Shown here piece by piece: positions 24,471-32,933 of a stretch of DNA of 38,130 nt; positions within the stretch are counted from its first letter, which is position 1, and the number at the start of each line of letters is the position of its first letter. Source of the DNA: a virus; IMG/VR virus record IMGVR_UViG_3300030060_002320, positions 1-38,130 of that record; one strand, given 5' to 3'. The notes beneath the pieces are model-generated. The model made no database searches. It saw only the letters and a program-made list of their open reading frames with translations, and was not told the origin of the DNA. The translations under genes and the position numbers were made by a program.

Positions 24471-26294
24471 TCAGTGGGTTTCTGCCCAGTTCCTCCCGAC
24501 TTTATACTCTCCGTCAAGGGGGCATCTAAATCCGAGGACTTCTCCAGACTCTTGAATCGACTGTATTGAAATTTTCCCGACATCGTCAGCGATCTCCTTT
24601 CGCACCTGCAATTGGATCTCATCATGAATGTGAGCCACCTGCATTACGTCATCTAGACCCCATCCTTGGGATCTAAGTTTTCTTTGAAGAATGCAGGTTG
24701 CCTCTTTCATGGCGATAGCACCTGCCGATTGTAACAAAGTATTAAGAGCGGAGTGATCGGATCGTATTTTTAACTTACGCCCGTCAATCCCAGTAAGAAA
24801 GTCTTGAGTCTTAAGACGAAACTTAATGCCTTCTTGAATCTTCTTAAGAGCGGGCATCTTTGCAAAGAATCTGTTCTTCATCGCACGCCCCTCATTACGC
24901 CCTCCACCGATAATCGATCCAATCTTTGAATCCCCAGCTCCATAACAAAGAGCGTAGATAAATGTCTTCGCATCGTTTCTATGTGGAAGCCCGGCAGCCA
25001 ACTGATTAGCTGTGTGGATGTCTCCCTCAAGAATTTCTTTAGAGTATTTACCTTCGTCGAATGGGTACGTGTAGTGAGCAAGACACCTAAGCTCAAGACC
25101 ACTAGCGTCTACGCCGACAAGGACATAACCCTCAGGAACCGTGAAAAGGCTTCGACACTCGGCTCCCCACTTAGCTCCTACCCTAGGTACTTGAGCTACA
25201 TTCGGGCCACTATGGGTACACCGGCTCGTCACAGCTCCACAGGGGTTCACTCGACCGTAGATCCTGCCGTCTTTCTCGACTTTGATCCAAGACTCTTTAC
25301 CATCAGCAATCTGCCCGAGGCGTTTAGTCAACGTAAGGTACTCAATCATCTTCTTAGCTTCAGGGTACTCAAGTTTACTAAGGACAGCTTCATCTACCTT
25401 AGGCTTCCCCTCAGCAGTGAAGTCTTGAGGCGACCACCCGCGTTTACTAATGAGTCCTTTAGCAATTTGATCACGAGAGCCGGGGTTGAATGGGATCTCC
25501 TTGACTCTTAGCTCACCATTAAGAAGACGAGCCTTGACATTAGATGGTGCGTCCTTCTTTCTCTCGTACTTCACCTTTGTCAACGGATCAACGTAGAAAG
25601 CTGGAGTCTTCATCGGTATTACCTGAGCCGGGAACATCGACTGCAATTCTTTGTGCAACGCATTCTTCTCATCAAGAAGAGTACTGTGCAAATCTCTAGC
25701 GGCGTTTACGTCGAAGGCGAATCCGTTTCGCTCTTGTTGAGAGATTGCTGCCGCGAAGTCGTGTTCCCGCACCGTGGGGTTTACTGGAGGGTTCTCCCCT
25801 TGGATCTTCTTCCAAAGAGCCTGCGTGACTCGTACATCCTGACAACAATACTCAACCATCTCAGGAGTACAGACATCCCAGTCAGTAGTCTCACCAAAGT
25901 CTCCCTTCAGTATCCCCAGTCGAACACCCCAAGACTTAAGAGATTGCTTACCGATCAAACTCTTGGGAAACTCAGGGATCTGCCAGTCGTCGTTCTGCAC
26001 GTCGGCCCACAGCATCCTCGACATGACTAACGTATCTCTAACGCAGCCCTCAGGTTTCCAGTCAGGGTGAAGCCGTTGGATTGCTCGGATGTCAAAGTCT
26101 TGGATGTTGTGTCCAACGATTACGTCAGCTAACCGAAGGCGTTCTAACGCTTCTTCAATCTCTTCAGGAGTCGAGTAGGAGTCTACTTCGCCGTCTTCAG
26201 TAGCCATGCAGATACAGTGAATTGTCTTAAGACCTAAAAGAGTCTTGAAGTTATTAATGCCGTTCGTTTCAATATCAAATATTAGCGTGTCCAT
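24471..26294 (-). CDS. DNA polymerase (T7 gp5-like, family A)
   Basis: 607 residues. The 3'-5' exonuclease domain has FDIETNG (Asp7, Glu9), VGHNIQDFDI at 60-69 and YCCQDVRVTQ near 149-158. Polymerase motif A is VDASGLELR with Asp396 and Glu401, the O-helix is RNDAKTFIY (439-447), and motif C is HDE at 557-559, so both activities should be present. T7 gp5 has 704 residues. Here the segment between thumb helices (about 225-270) is much shorter than the thioredoxin-binding loop. GGAGG lies 5 nt before the ATG, inside the upstream gene. Confidence 0.97.
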   Translation of the reverse strand: MDTLIFDIETNGINNFKTLLGLKTIHCICMATEDGEVDSYSTPEEIEEALERLRLADVIVGHNIQDFDIRAIQRLHPDWKPEGCVRDTLVMSRMLWADVQNDDWQIPEFPKSLIGKQSLKSWGVRLGILKGDFGETTDWDVCTPEMVEYCCQDVRVTQALWKKIQGENPPVNPTVREHDFAAAISQQERNGFAFDVNAARDLHSTLLDEKNALHKELQSMFPAQVIPMKTPAFYVDPLTKVKYERKKDAPSNVKARLLNGELRVKEIPFNPGSRDQIAKGLISKRGWSPQDFTAEGKPKVDEAVLSKLEYPEAKKMIEYLTLTKRLGQIADGKESWIKVEKDGRIYGRVNPCGAVTSRCTHSGPNVAQVPRVGAKWGAECRSLFTVPEGYVLVGVDASGLELRCLAHYTYPFDEGKYSKEILEGDIHTANQLAAGLPHRNDAKTFIYALCYGAGDSKIGSIIGGGRNEGRAMKNRFFAKMPALKKIQEGIKFRLKTQDFLTGIDGRKLKIRSDHSALNTLLQSAGAIAMKEATCILQRKLRSQGWGLDDVMQVAHIHDEIQLQVRKEIADDVGKISIQSIQESGEVLGFRCPLDGEYKVGRNWAETH

Positions 26295-26577
26295 TGCGTC
26301 CTCCTCGGATATCTCTTAAATCTCCAGTACTGAAGTCCACGCCTAACTGCTCGGCGTACTCTCGTATGTAGGGGTCATCAATTAGCATCCGTAGAATTTT
26401 AGTAAGCAGTTCGTTCGTCAACGCTTGAACTCTCTGCCTTGAAATAGGTATACCGTCTTCAGCTTCGATCCAATCAGCGATGTCTTGCCAAGGTACTGGG
26501 ACTCCTTCGTATTTGGGCGGAGACTTTCTCCCAGTATCGCACTGTAGCCTGTTTAGTCGCCCCCTTCGGACCCCCAT
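26275..26577 (-). CDS. Small HTH protein between lysozyme and DNA polymerase
   Basis: 100 residues from ATG 26577 (the open frame reaches 26655). The C-terminal 65 residues carry a likely helix-turn-helix: WQDIADWIEAEDGIPISRQR then VQALTNELLTKI, sigma-region-4 or MarR-like in texture. It overlaps the lysozyme gene by 104 nt and the polymerase by 20 nt. The start is uncertain because no Shine-Dalgarno stands out and the first 30 codons shadow the lysozyme frame. A DNA-binding regulator is a reasonable inference; a specific role is not. Confidence 0.55.
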   Translation of the reverse strand: MGVRRGRLNRLQCDTGRKSPPKYEGVPVPWQDIADWIEAEDGIPISRQRVQALTNELLTKILRMLIDDPYIREYAEQLGVDFSTGDLRDIRGGRNGHANI

Positions 26578-27100
26578 TATGGGATCTAGCTCGGCATTCC
26601 CACGACGCTCCGCTGCACCATCGATCCCAGTACGCACAGATGATTTTTTCTGCATAATCTTTGTTCCTTACGTCCTTGTAAGAGCCTCCCAGTTGAGGCC
26701 GGTAGTTAATAGCGTCTTTCCAGTATGCTTTAGATATCTGGTACGCACCAATAGAACGTCCCGAGTCACCAACAGCGTCATCAGCATCCGGGGAGTCCCC
26801 GGTTTCTACGAACCGTATAGCGTCCAGTAGTTCTCTAAATTCCTCAGGAGTTGACTCCGGGGATGTCGATAACTTCTGGCGAGACCCACTCGGAGAGCCT
26901 TCCATTAGTGTCTTCGTACTCAAGAGTGGTGGCGATGCCGGTGTGTCCACTGTACCTATTCTTGAGGATTCTAAGTGTGAGTTTGTTACGCATGCTTTCG
27001 TCTTGCTGATCTCTTTCGCATCCAATGCAGCAATCGGAAAGCTGAGCAATGCTGTGGCTGCCCCTAAGCTGAGCGAGGCTAGTAGTACCACCTTCTTCAT
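26474..27100 (-). CDS. Secreted lysozyme-like endolysin (i-type/destabilase-like fold)
   Basis: 208 residues from ATG 27100. A signal-like N-terminus, KKVVLLASLSLGAATALLSF, is followed by a Ser/Thr/Pro linker to about residue 85. The catalytic region is RFVETGDS (likely catalytic Glu), AVGDSGRSIGAYQISKAYW, then RARSHNGGPKGATKQATVRY with a YWEKV end, as in phage i-type lysozymes that cut peptidoglycan. GGGAG lies 5 nt before the ATG, although the first 257 nt lie inside the helicase gene in another frame. Palindromic repeat copy 2 codes the residues right after the Glu. A signal-anchor-release endolysin is possible. Confidence 0.75.
   Translation of the reverse strand: MKKVVLLASLSLGAATALLSFPIAALDAKEISKTKACVTNSHLESSRIGTVDTPASPPLLSTKTLMEGSPSGSRQKLSTSPESTPEEFRELLDAIRFVETGDSPDADDAVGDSGRSIGAYQISKAYWKDAINYRPQLGGSYKDVRNKDYAEKIICAYWDRWCSGASWECRARSHNGGPKGATKQATVRYWEKVSAQIRRSPSTLARHR
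26788..26802. repeat. Palindromic repeat copy 2 (inside lysozyme gene)
   Basis: CCGGGGAGTCCCCGG on the plus strand. In the lysozyme frame it codes T-G-D-S-P-D immediately after the presumed catalytic Glu. It lies 41 nt downstream of the helicase stop, so it is in the first stretch that is free of the overlapping helicase frame. Confidence 0.95.
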
Positions 27101-28442
27101 GTGATCTCCCATCTGGCCGACGTAGGTGTGAAACTAAAACAAGATGAACTCCGGTTTCCTCGACCAGTGATCGGAGTTTCGTCATCGTGTTGTCGATCAT
27201 TCGGCGTTCATCGCCGTCTTGCAAAGCACTCACCACGATGGATAAGTGATCTAAAATTATGAATTTACATTCCAAAGCTTTCGCCATGTATCTGACTCTG
27301 TTCAACAGATTAGTTGGGTCAATTGATCCCCAGTGGTCGTACAGAACTAAGTTGCCCGCACCCACAGTCTTATCGAAAGCTGCTCTTTTCTGTTGATCAG
27401 TTACTTCATCACGCTCCCAGTAGTGCGGAGGTTTATTCATCTCAAGGCCCATGATGTGTTCAGAAGTCTTACGAACAGATTCTTCCAGAGCAATGTATCC
27501 CACCTTCTCACCTAAGCCGAGTAGGTAGTGAGCGAGTTCACGAGTAACACTTGATTTACCGATGCCAGTACCCGCAGTCAATGTGACTAACTCACCACCT
27601 CGCATACCGAACAGCTTGTCATTGAGTCCTGACCACGGATAAGGAATAGACCGCCTCGTGTCTTTCTCGATGATCATGTCCCACACTTCTTCTCCGGGGA
27701 TGACACCATCAGGACGGAAACCCTTAGCTCCGTAGACTGAATCTATAAGCTCTTTGACTTGGCCTCCAACTAGGCACTCGTTAGCGTCCTTGCCGGGCAA
27801 GCTGGTGACAATCTTAGCCTTACCGGGACTTAACATCTGGGCCGCCTCGACAGCCGCTGAACGTCCCTGAGTATCTTGATCAAAGCAAAGGATGACTGAC
27901 TCGAAAGACTCCAGCCAATCTAAATGTTTAGCCACAATCTTCGATGCAGACTTCGCACCGTTAGGTATAGAAACAACAGGCCACTTAAGATTGAAACACT
28001 GACTCAAGCTGAGAGCATCAAGCTCTCCCTCGACCACAGTCACCATCTTTCCCTCGTCTCTCCATAAATGAGAACCGTAGAGTCCGACCTTAGAGGTATC
28101 GCCTAGCCACCTAAAAGTCTTGTCGTGGAACCGTAGCTTCTGAGCCACGATGGTCCCAGTGTCGTCGCAGTAGTTAGCTACCTGAACATCTCTGCCGTCG
28201 TAAGTACCTACTCCATACTTCCACTTCTTGCATGTCTCAACGTCGATGCCTCTCTTTGCGAGATGACTTATTTCATACTCAATTAATCCAGTCACTTTGC
28301 GAGCCTCCTTAATGCTGCTAGTGCCATCACCGTGTTCGTAATATTCACACCCGAAACAATAGGCGTGTCCGTCTGTATACCTAGCCAGATTGTCCCTTGA
28401 GGAACAGTTTGGACAAGGCTCGTGCCTTAGGAATTCCGTCAA
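26844..28442 (-). CDS. DNA primase-helicase (T7 gp4-like)
   Basis: 532 residues from TTG 28442. The zinc-binding domain has CPNC at 10-13 and CFGC at 29-32, which read template primase sites. The Toprim-like primase core contains VVEGELDALSLSQ and ESVILCFDQDTQG. The RecA-type helicase shows Walker A GTGIGKSS, FIILDHLSIVV (Walker B) and RGSHSIAQLSDCCIGCERDQ. Length is near T7 gp4A (566 aa), but the long acidic tail is absent. TTG is chosen because GGAGG is 9 nt upstream; an ATG at 28538 has no ribosome site. It overlaps the RusA-type gene by 62 nt. Confidence 0.93.
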   Translation of the reverse strand: MTEFLRHEPCPNCSSRDNLARYTDGHAYCFGCEYYEHGDGTSSIKEARKVTGLIEYEISHLAKRGIDVETCKKWKYGVGTYDGRDVQVANYCDDTGTIVAQKLRFHDKTFRWLGDTSKVGLYGSHLWRDEGKMVTVVEGELDALSLSQCFNLKWPVVSIPNGAKSASKIVAKHLDWLESFESVILCFDQDTQGRSAAVEAAQMLSPGKAKIVTSLPGKDANECLVGGQVKELIDSVYGAKGFRPDGVIPGEEVWDMIIEKDTRRSIPYPWSGLNDKLFGMRGGELVTLTAGTGIGKSSVTRELAHYLLGLGEKVGYIALEESVRKTSEHIMGLEMNKPPHYWERDEVTDQQKRAAFDKTVGAGNLVLYDHWGSIDPTNLLNRVRYMAKALECKFIILDHLSIVVSALQDGDERRMIDNTMTKLRSLVEETGVHLVLVSHLRRPDGRSHEEGGTTSLAQLRGSHSIAQLSDCCIGCERDQQDESMRNKLTLRILKNRYSGHTGIATTLEYEDTNGRLSEWVSPEVIDIPGVNS

Positions 28443-28905
28443 CTTGCATAACCTCCACCTCAATTCCTGTTCGTTCACCAAACTCTTTTGACATAGAGGC
28501 CCAGACGATTTGATCGTCGTCCCACCAGACAAACCCATTTAGCACGTCGAGCGTCTTGAAGTAATTATCTACATCACCCCGAGGAGAGATGCGTTTAGTT
28601 TTCTTGGGAGGTGCAACCACGAACTTAGAGGACACCACCAAGGGACCACTTAAAGGAAACTCAATTGGAAAAGCTGATGTAGTAAACAAAACATCTGCTT
28701 GTTTTCTGAAGGCCGTATAGTTCTTCCCATAGTAGACCCGCCCGGACCTCGCAAACCTTGGTCTGGAGGCCGGGACAGGATCTAGGGGAAGGAAAAGGGA
28801 CCAACAGTTTCCCTCAAGAGACGACTCAATACTCCGATCAGAAATCAAATCCGGAGTCGTGAGTTTCTTCCGGGGACTCCCCGGTTTGTTGCTTCGTTTT
28901 GCCAT
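28381..28905 (-). CDS. RusA-type Holliday junction resolvase
   Basis: 174 residues from ATG 28905; the homologous core starts near residue 40. LPLDPVPASRPRFARSGRVY, then SPRGDVDNYFKTLDVLNG and WWDDDQIVWAS reproduce RusA: the Asp trio (D-V-D-N and D-D) binds metal and cuts four-way junctions. It fills the place of T7 endonuclease I (gene 3), resolving branched concatemers before packaging. The start is uncertain. The chosen ATG (AAGGG upstream) overlaps the SSB gene by 68 nt, and the N-terminus then reads through a palindromic repeat as PGSPR. A later TTG is an alternative. Confidence 0.85.
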   Translation of the reverse strand: MAKRSNKPGSPRKKLTTPDLISDRSIESSLEGNCWSLFLPLDPVPASRPRFARSGRVYYGKNYTAFRKQADVLFTTSAFPIEFPLSGPLVVSSKFVVAPPKKTKRISPRGDVDNYFKTLDVLNGFVWWDDDQIVWASMSKEFGERTGIEVEVMQVDGIPKARALSKLFLKGQSG

Positions 28906-29449
28906 CCGTGACGAACCCTTCTTCTTCAGAGAACGCCCACGAATCAAAGCCGTCACCCTTGCTGTACTCAACCAGCTTGATGACCTGAACAGCCTTGAGG
29001 CGAAGGGTTACTCCAGTACCTGCCATCGCGGTGGAGTAAGGAACAATCTCACAGCCCACCTTAATTTGAGAACCTCCGCCAATCTGCTCAGCCATTGGTA
29101 CACCCTTGGCATCAAACAGTGCAGGACGTTGTTCCCAACGATCAGGACCGTTCTGACCAACAGCTTTCAACTTAAATTTAATCTCAACTTCACCCGTTGG
29201 ATGGCCGTTGTCATCTTCAACATCTTTGACAGGCATCGCTGACATCTTCTTACTCTTGGCACGGCCAGAAGAAACAAACTCACTGACTACTGTCTCCATT
29301 TTCGAGATCAGAGTTTCTGCATGTTCCTTCGTGAGCCTAAGAGCTACGTGGTAGATGCCGTCCTTATCAAACTTAGTGTCTGGTGAGTTAAGGTGAGGCC
29401 ATTGAGCTGTACCAACCTCAGTAGTAAATCGTTCGTTACGCTTTTTCAT
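28838..29449 (-). CDS. Single-stranded DNA-binding protein (T7 gp2.5-like)
   Basis: 203 residues with an OB-fold-like core (GIYHVALRLTKEHAETLISK, GEVEIKFKLKAVG, QIKVGCEIVPYS, VTLRLKAVQVIKLVEY) and an acidic C-terminal tail ending DSGFDF. The acidic tail with terminal Phe is the mark of gp2.5, which uses it to bind polymerase and helicase. Gene order RNA polymerase, SSB, endonuclease equals T7. The ATG follows the RNA polymerase stop, whose TAG is part of the AGGAGA ribosome site. Palindromic repeat copy 3 lies in the tail as T-G-E-S-P-E. Confidence 0.9.
   Translation of the reverse strand: MKKRNERFTTEVGTAQWPHLNSPDTKFDKDGIYHVALRLTKEHAETLISKMETVVSEFVSSGRAKSKKMSAMPVKDVEDDNGHPTGEVEIKFKLKAVGQNGPDRWEQRPALFDAKGVPMAEQIGGGSQIKVGCEIVPYSTAMAGTGVTLRLKAVQVIKLVEYSKGDGFDSWAFSEEEGFVTDGKTKQQTGESPEETHDSGFDF
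28870..28884. repeat. Palindromic repeat copy 3 (SSB 3' end / RusA 5' end)
   Basis: CCGGGGACTCCCCGG on the plus strand. It is read as T-G-E-S-P-E in the acidic tail of SSB and as P-G-S-P-R if the RusA-type gene starts at 28905. So it marks the SSB/RusA gene boundary. Confidence 0.95.
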
Positions 29450-29458
29450 GTAAGTCTC

Positions 29459-31873
29459 CTAATTAAAATAGTATTTGGATTTCAGGACATCTGAAACCTC
29501 AAGAGTACCCATGTCTGGGACACTAGGTAATGATACACCAATAGGTAGTAACATTTCAAGTTGACGGGCGAGTATCTCTAACTGATTCAACTGAAAGAGA
29601 TCGACCGTAGCTTGTCGGACACTGTGGTGCATGGTGTCCACGTCTGATGCAAGAACATTTATCGAGTCGTGAATAGTCATGACTGATTTAGTTCCTGATG
29701 CACTTGCTAGATTTAATGTATGGCCTAACAGGCCGCCAATGCCATCAAGTGAATGAATAAAGTTAGGACAGATCGCGTTGACTGTCTTTCGTCTGTTTGT
29801 CTCGCCATTCGGAATCCGAAGACGGTGCTGTCTCAATGTACCCCCGACCAAAGTCTTAATTGTGTACTTGTTAGTGTTCTCATAGTGCATTTTCACAGGA
29901 AAACCTAGGGGTGTACTCCACCGAGGGATAATGTCGTTCTCTACGAACAGTGCCGCACACTCACGAAGCCAATCCATGCCCACCCTCGCTGACTGAACGA
30001 CCTCACCTATGGCTTCCCATATTTTTTCTGCAAGGTAGTTGCAGGGGCTGTATGTCTCGTCACCAAACGGATTTTCTCGGCCCTTCTTCAGCTCCTCATA
30101 AAACCACTCAGTTGTATACGTCCTGCATGAAAAGAAAACAGAGCCGTAGCAGAGAGTCATCGTCTGACGCTTTGTAGTCTTCCTTGTGATGCCGAAGTCG
30201 AGCCACTTCTTGCCGTAAGGGTGACTGTCTTCATACAAAAGTCTCCTAACAATATCGGCTACTTGTTTATAAACATCCTGTGGGTGAACACTGGGTACGA
30301 CATTCGTCGCTAAGCCTGCAACTGGATCTCTCAACAACATCGAGTAAATCTGCAAGCCTTGATTAGTCGCATCCATACTTACTGGCATCGAAGTGCGGAA
30401 AGATGAGCCTTGTGAATGCAGTCGGTGAACCTCCATGCATGCTCTTACAAACGCCCACGGTTCATCCGCGTCTGTCCAAGTCATATCAGAAAGCGGGGAC
30501 TCCCCGGTTCTCTTTAGTAACTCAATGTTGTCCTCGGCCCACTTAATTCTTTCTGAGTAAGGCTCTTTGTCTAAACCCCAGCGAGATGCAGCGTGGCTGT
30601 ATAACCAAGTAACGGCTGAGTCTCCGACAGCCGCCGTCTCATCGAAGTTCAATAAACTCTTTGCCCAGTCCGGCCCTTGAGGCTGCAAGAAATAAGGGAC
30701 AGGGTAAATACGCATTCTGAAATCAGCGGACACTGGATAATACAACGTGTCATTCGCAAACTTACTCGACAGGTTCAAGACCTTCATCACCTGTATACGC
30801 TTAGACTTCTGGCTCTCGTTCTCAAAGTGTGTCCTAGCTGCTGATTTACGCCAAGCCCTACGAGCCTCTGGATCTGTCTTGATATTCTGAGGCTTCGGCG
30901 GCATCGGAAGATCATCTAGCGACGGCAGCCCTCCAATGGGAAGACCCTTGTCCCAGCAGTGCCTCAACAGCTCCACCATCTGACCGTCGATCCTGTAGCC
31001 CGTGTTCTGCACTGTATTGACAGCGGAATAAACCTCAGGCATCTCTGTACCAGCTAAGTCCTCTAGATATGGGATGTCAAACGTCTTAACCAGCGGTCTC
31101 CTCTTGAATGAGAGAGATTTATAGCCTCCAATGTACGGGTTGTTCCAATCAATTGGTTTCTCAATCATCGGCAGCCACACTGGAGACAACGCCTCGTTGT
31201 ACTCATGCGACTTCTTGATCCAAGACATCAGCTCATCAGTCGGACGTATCGAGGTATACGCTTTACCCCTCGCATCTTTCCGGGTCTTAATATCTATGAC
31301 CCCCGTAGACTGCCGCATCAACTCAATACACGTAAGGCCAACAGATGCTGCGACCTTGCGATCCCACGAGGGCACTACCAGATCATGAAACTTGATTGTC
31401 TTATTAATAAACTTAGACTTAGTCTTCTGAGATTTGAAACGATCAAGGACTCTGTTGATCTGCTGCCAGAGAGCAGGCTCTTCCTCTTTGATCTTACGAA
31501 ACTTAATCTCATCCTCTAACAGGCGACCAATGAACACCGAGGCACTGACGATCTTCCTCTCGATACTGATGCAGTCGAGGATACAACGAGCAGTCAACCC
31601 AGCGATAACCTTTGGAGGCAACTGCTTTAAATACTGGTAAGCTTTGTGTCGTCTACCGGGAACAACCGCTGCTGTCTGAATCCAAGCCTCGACCGCCTCA
31701 GTCATTTTATTAATTGATTCGCCTAGTAGGTATTGACCTACCGATGTCGTTGACTCAAGAGATGTCTCTTTAGCCCTCTTCAGTTTATGGTGGTATCTCT
31801 CAACACCTAAGTCCACCATCTCTTCTTCAAGCTTCGATTGGTTATTGTTCTTTTCAGCCACGGTACTTGTCAC
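29459..31873 (-). CDS. Single-subunit RNA polymerase (T7 gp1-like)
   Basis: 804 residues, shorter than T7 RNAP (883). Motif A is PVSMDATNQGLQ with Asp501. The O-helix, ITRKTTKRQTMTLCYGS, holds Arg564, Lys568 and Tyr576. Motif C is MTIHDSINV with Asp736. All catalytic residues are present, so it should transcribe middle and late genes from its own promoters. Start GTG 31873 is the earliest in frame after an upstream stop; GTG 31861 is an alternative. Palindromic repeat copy 4 codes T-G-E-S-P-L at residues 456-461, in a loop before motif A. The gene is directly downstream of the integrase. Confidence 0.97.
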   Translation of the reverse strand: MTSTVAEKNNNQSKLEEEMVDLGVERYHHKLKRAKETSLESTTSVGQYLLGESINKMTEAVEAWIQTAAVVPGRRHKAYQYLKQLPPKVIAGLTARCILDCISIERKIVSASVFIGRLLEDEIKFRKIKEEEPALWQQINRVLDRFKSQKTKSKFINKTIKFHDLVVPSWDRKVAASVGLTCIELMRQSTGVIDIKTRKDARGKAYTSIRPTDELMSWIKKSHEYNEALSPVWLPMIEKPIDWNNPYIGGYKSLSFKRRPLVKTFDIPYLEDLAGTEMPEVYSAVNTVQNTGYRIDGQMVELLRHCWDKGLPIGGLPSLDDLPMPPKPQNIKTDPEARRAWRKSAARTHFENESQKSKRIQVMKVLNLSSKFANDTLYYPVSADFRMRIYPVPYFLQPQGPDWAKSLLNFDETAAVGDSAVTWLYSHAASRWGLDKEPYSERIKWAEDNIELLKRTGESPLSDMTWTDADEPWAFVRACMEVHRLHSQGSSFRTSMPVSMDATNQGLQIYSMLLRDPVAGLATNVVPSVHPQDVYKQVADIVRRLLYEDSHPYGKKWLDFGITRKTTKRQTMTLCYGSVFFSCRTYTTEWFYEELKKGRENPFGDETYSPCNYLAEKIWEAIGEVVQSARVGMDWLRECAALFVENDIIPRWSTPLGFPVKMHYENTNKYTIKTLVGGTLRQHRLRIPNGETNRRKTVNAICPNFIHSLDGIGGLLGHTLNLASASGTKSVMTIHDSINVLASDVDTMHHSVRQATVDLFQLNQLEILARQLEMLLPIGVSLPSVPDMGTLEVSDVLKSKYYFN
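30493..30507. repeat. Palindromic repeat copy 4 (inside RNA polymerase gene)
   Basis: GCGGGGACTCCCCGG on the plus strand: the only copy with a mismatch in the 15-bp core (G for the first C). It is read as T-G-E-S-P-L at residues 456-461 of the RNA polymerase, in a region of variable length between T7-like polymerases. Confidence 0.9.
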
Positions 31874-31937
31874 ACTCCATTGTGTTTTTGGTGTTGACGA
31901 TTGAGTCCTCCATCATCCATGTGAAGGACTTTTAAAA
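31874..31937 (-). other. Integrase-RNAP gap, candidate attP region
   Basis: 64 bases between the integrase stop and the RNA polymerase start. On the coding strand there is a 6-bp inverted repeat AGTCCT/AGGACT (15-nt loop), a GGACTCAATC string that loosely recalls a tRNA anticodon arm, and a 16-codon ORF starting ATGGATGATGG whose TGA overlaps the polymerase GTG. In related integrase-bearing podoviruses attP lies next to int, often as a tRNA-gene segment. I cannot show a core here without a host genome. Confidence 0.25.
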
Positions 31938-32933
31938 CTAACTCTCCTCTAATAGCAGAACCGCATCGGTCATATTGTTGGGGGCTAAGTGAGCATACCT
32001 CATGGTTGTCTGGATCGACCGATGCCCCGCAAGAGTCTTTACAGTAACCAATGGTACACCTTTCTGGATCAACCGAGAGATAAAAGTGTGCCTACAGGTA
32101 TGAAACAATGCAGACTCAACGCTACTCAGCAATCCCTTGCGTCTGAGCTTCGCTAATGTGTGATCGATCACGCTACTCGTAAACGGAAAGGGCCATTCAA
32201 GATTGTCGGAAAGCCTTCGGTACAGTATGTCCGCCACACGTTTAGTCATCGGAATGCTTCTCGGCAAAGATGTCTTGATCATGTCAGGATCAGAAAGGTT
32301 AATTTGATTCGCGGTAAAATTCACATCAAACCACTCCACACTCAAGGCTTCTCCTCGACGCATCCCCGTGTCAATCAGGACTGCAAAGAAGTCTTGTAGA
32401 TCAGGCTCGGAAGCTAGGTCTTCAAGTATTTTCAACTCGTCTTCCTTGGAGTAAAACTTCATACGTCCGTTCGGCTCCCTCTGCTTGGCTACGGTCGGCT
32501 TGATCTTGATAAGACCATGACGGTGAGCGTAGTTAAACACCTTGCCAGCTATAGCAATCTTCCGGTTAATCGTTGCAGGCCCATTGCCCTCACTCCGTAA
32601 ACCTAAGACGTAAGCCTCAAGGTCGTAAGATGTAATGTCGGACACATCTCGGTCATCCCCGAAATGATCAATGACTTTAAGCATTCTATTGAATGTATGA
32701 TCCGCAGATTTCTGACGAGACCACTCTAATTTCCAGATGTGATTCGCCATACCTCCGAAGGTAGTAGGGATTCCCTCTTTTTTCTTGACTGGCTCACGGC
32801 CCTCAATGAGATCTGCTTTGGCAGTCAGCTCGAACATCTGTGCTTTGTATAGATCTTTGAAATCCCTACGAATCCGTTTGCCCTCGTGCATAACAGACAC
32901 TTGCCAAGAGTTTTTTCGTTTAGTAATACTCAT
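31938..32933 (-). CDS. int: Tyrosine-type phage integrase
   Basis: 331 residues. An N-terminal arm-binding segment (SITKRKNSWQVSVMHEGKR) and a core-binding SAM-like domain (about 55-150) precede the catalytic domain. The catalytic residues read as Arg192 in DTGMRRGEAL, Lys220, His278-x-x-Arg281 in FHTCRHTF, His304 in AGHRSIQTT and the nucleophile Tyr313 in MRYAHL. All are present, so it should integrate and, with a partner, excise the genome. ATG overlaps the upstream stop (AAATGA) behind AAGGAG. Confidence 0.96.
   Translation of the reverse strand: MSITKRKNSWQVSVMHEGKRIRRDFKDLYKAQMFELTAKADLIEGREPVKKKEGIPTTFGGMANHIWKLEWSRQKSADHTFNRMLKVIDHFGDDRDVSDITSYDLEAYVLGLRSEGNGPATINRKIAIAGKVFNYAHRHGLIKIKPTVAKQREPNGRMKFYSKEDELKILEDLASEPDLQDFFAVLIDTGMRRGEALSVEWFDVNFTANQINLSDPDMIKTSLPRSIPMTKRVADILYRRLSDNLEWPFPFTSSVIDHTLAKLRRKGLLSSVESALFHTCRHTFISRLIQKGVPLVTVKTLAGHRSIQTTMRYAHLAPNNMTDAVLLLEES

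Noticed and set aside
24981-25511. Plus-strand open frame of 176 codons
   Set aside because: It lies fully antisense to the conserved DNA polymerase motifs, has no ribosome site, and no recognisable product. The same holds for other long plus-strand frames at 6541-7002, 7464-7973, 8770-9357, 15647-16150 and 35100-35690.
31874-31937. tRNA gene
   Set aside because: Only a short anticodon-arm-like string is seen; no cloverleaf with acceptor, D and T arms can be drawn here or in the other gaps.
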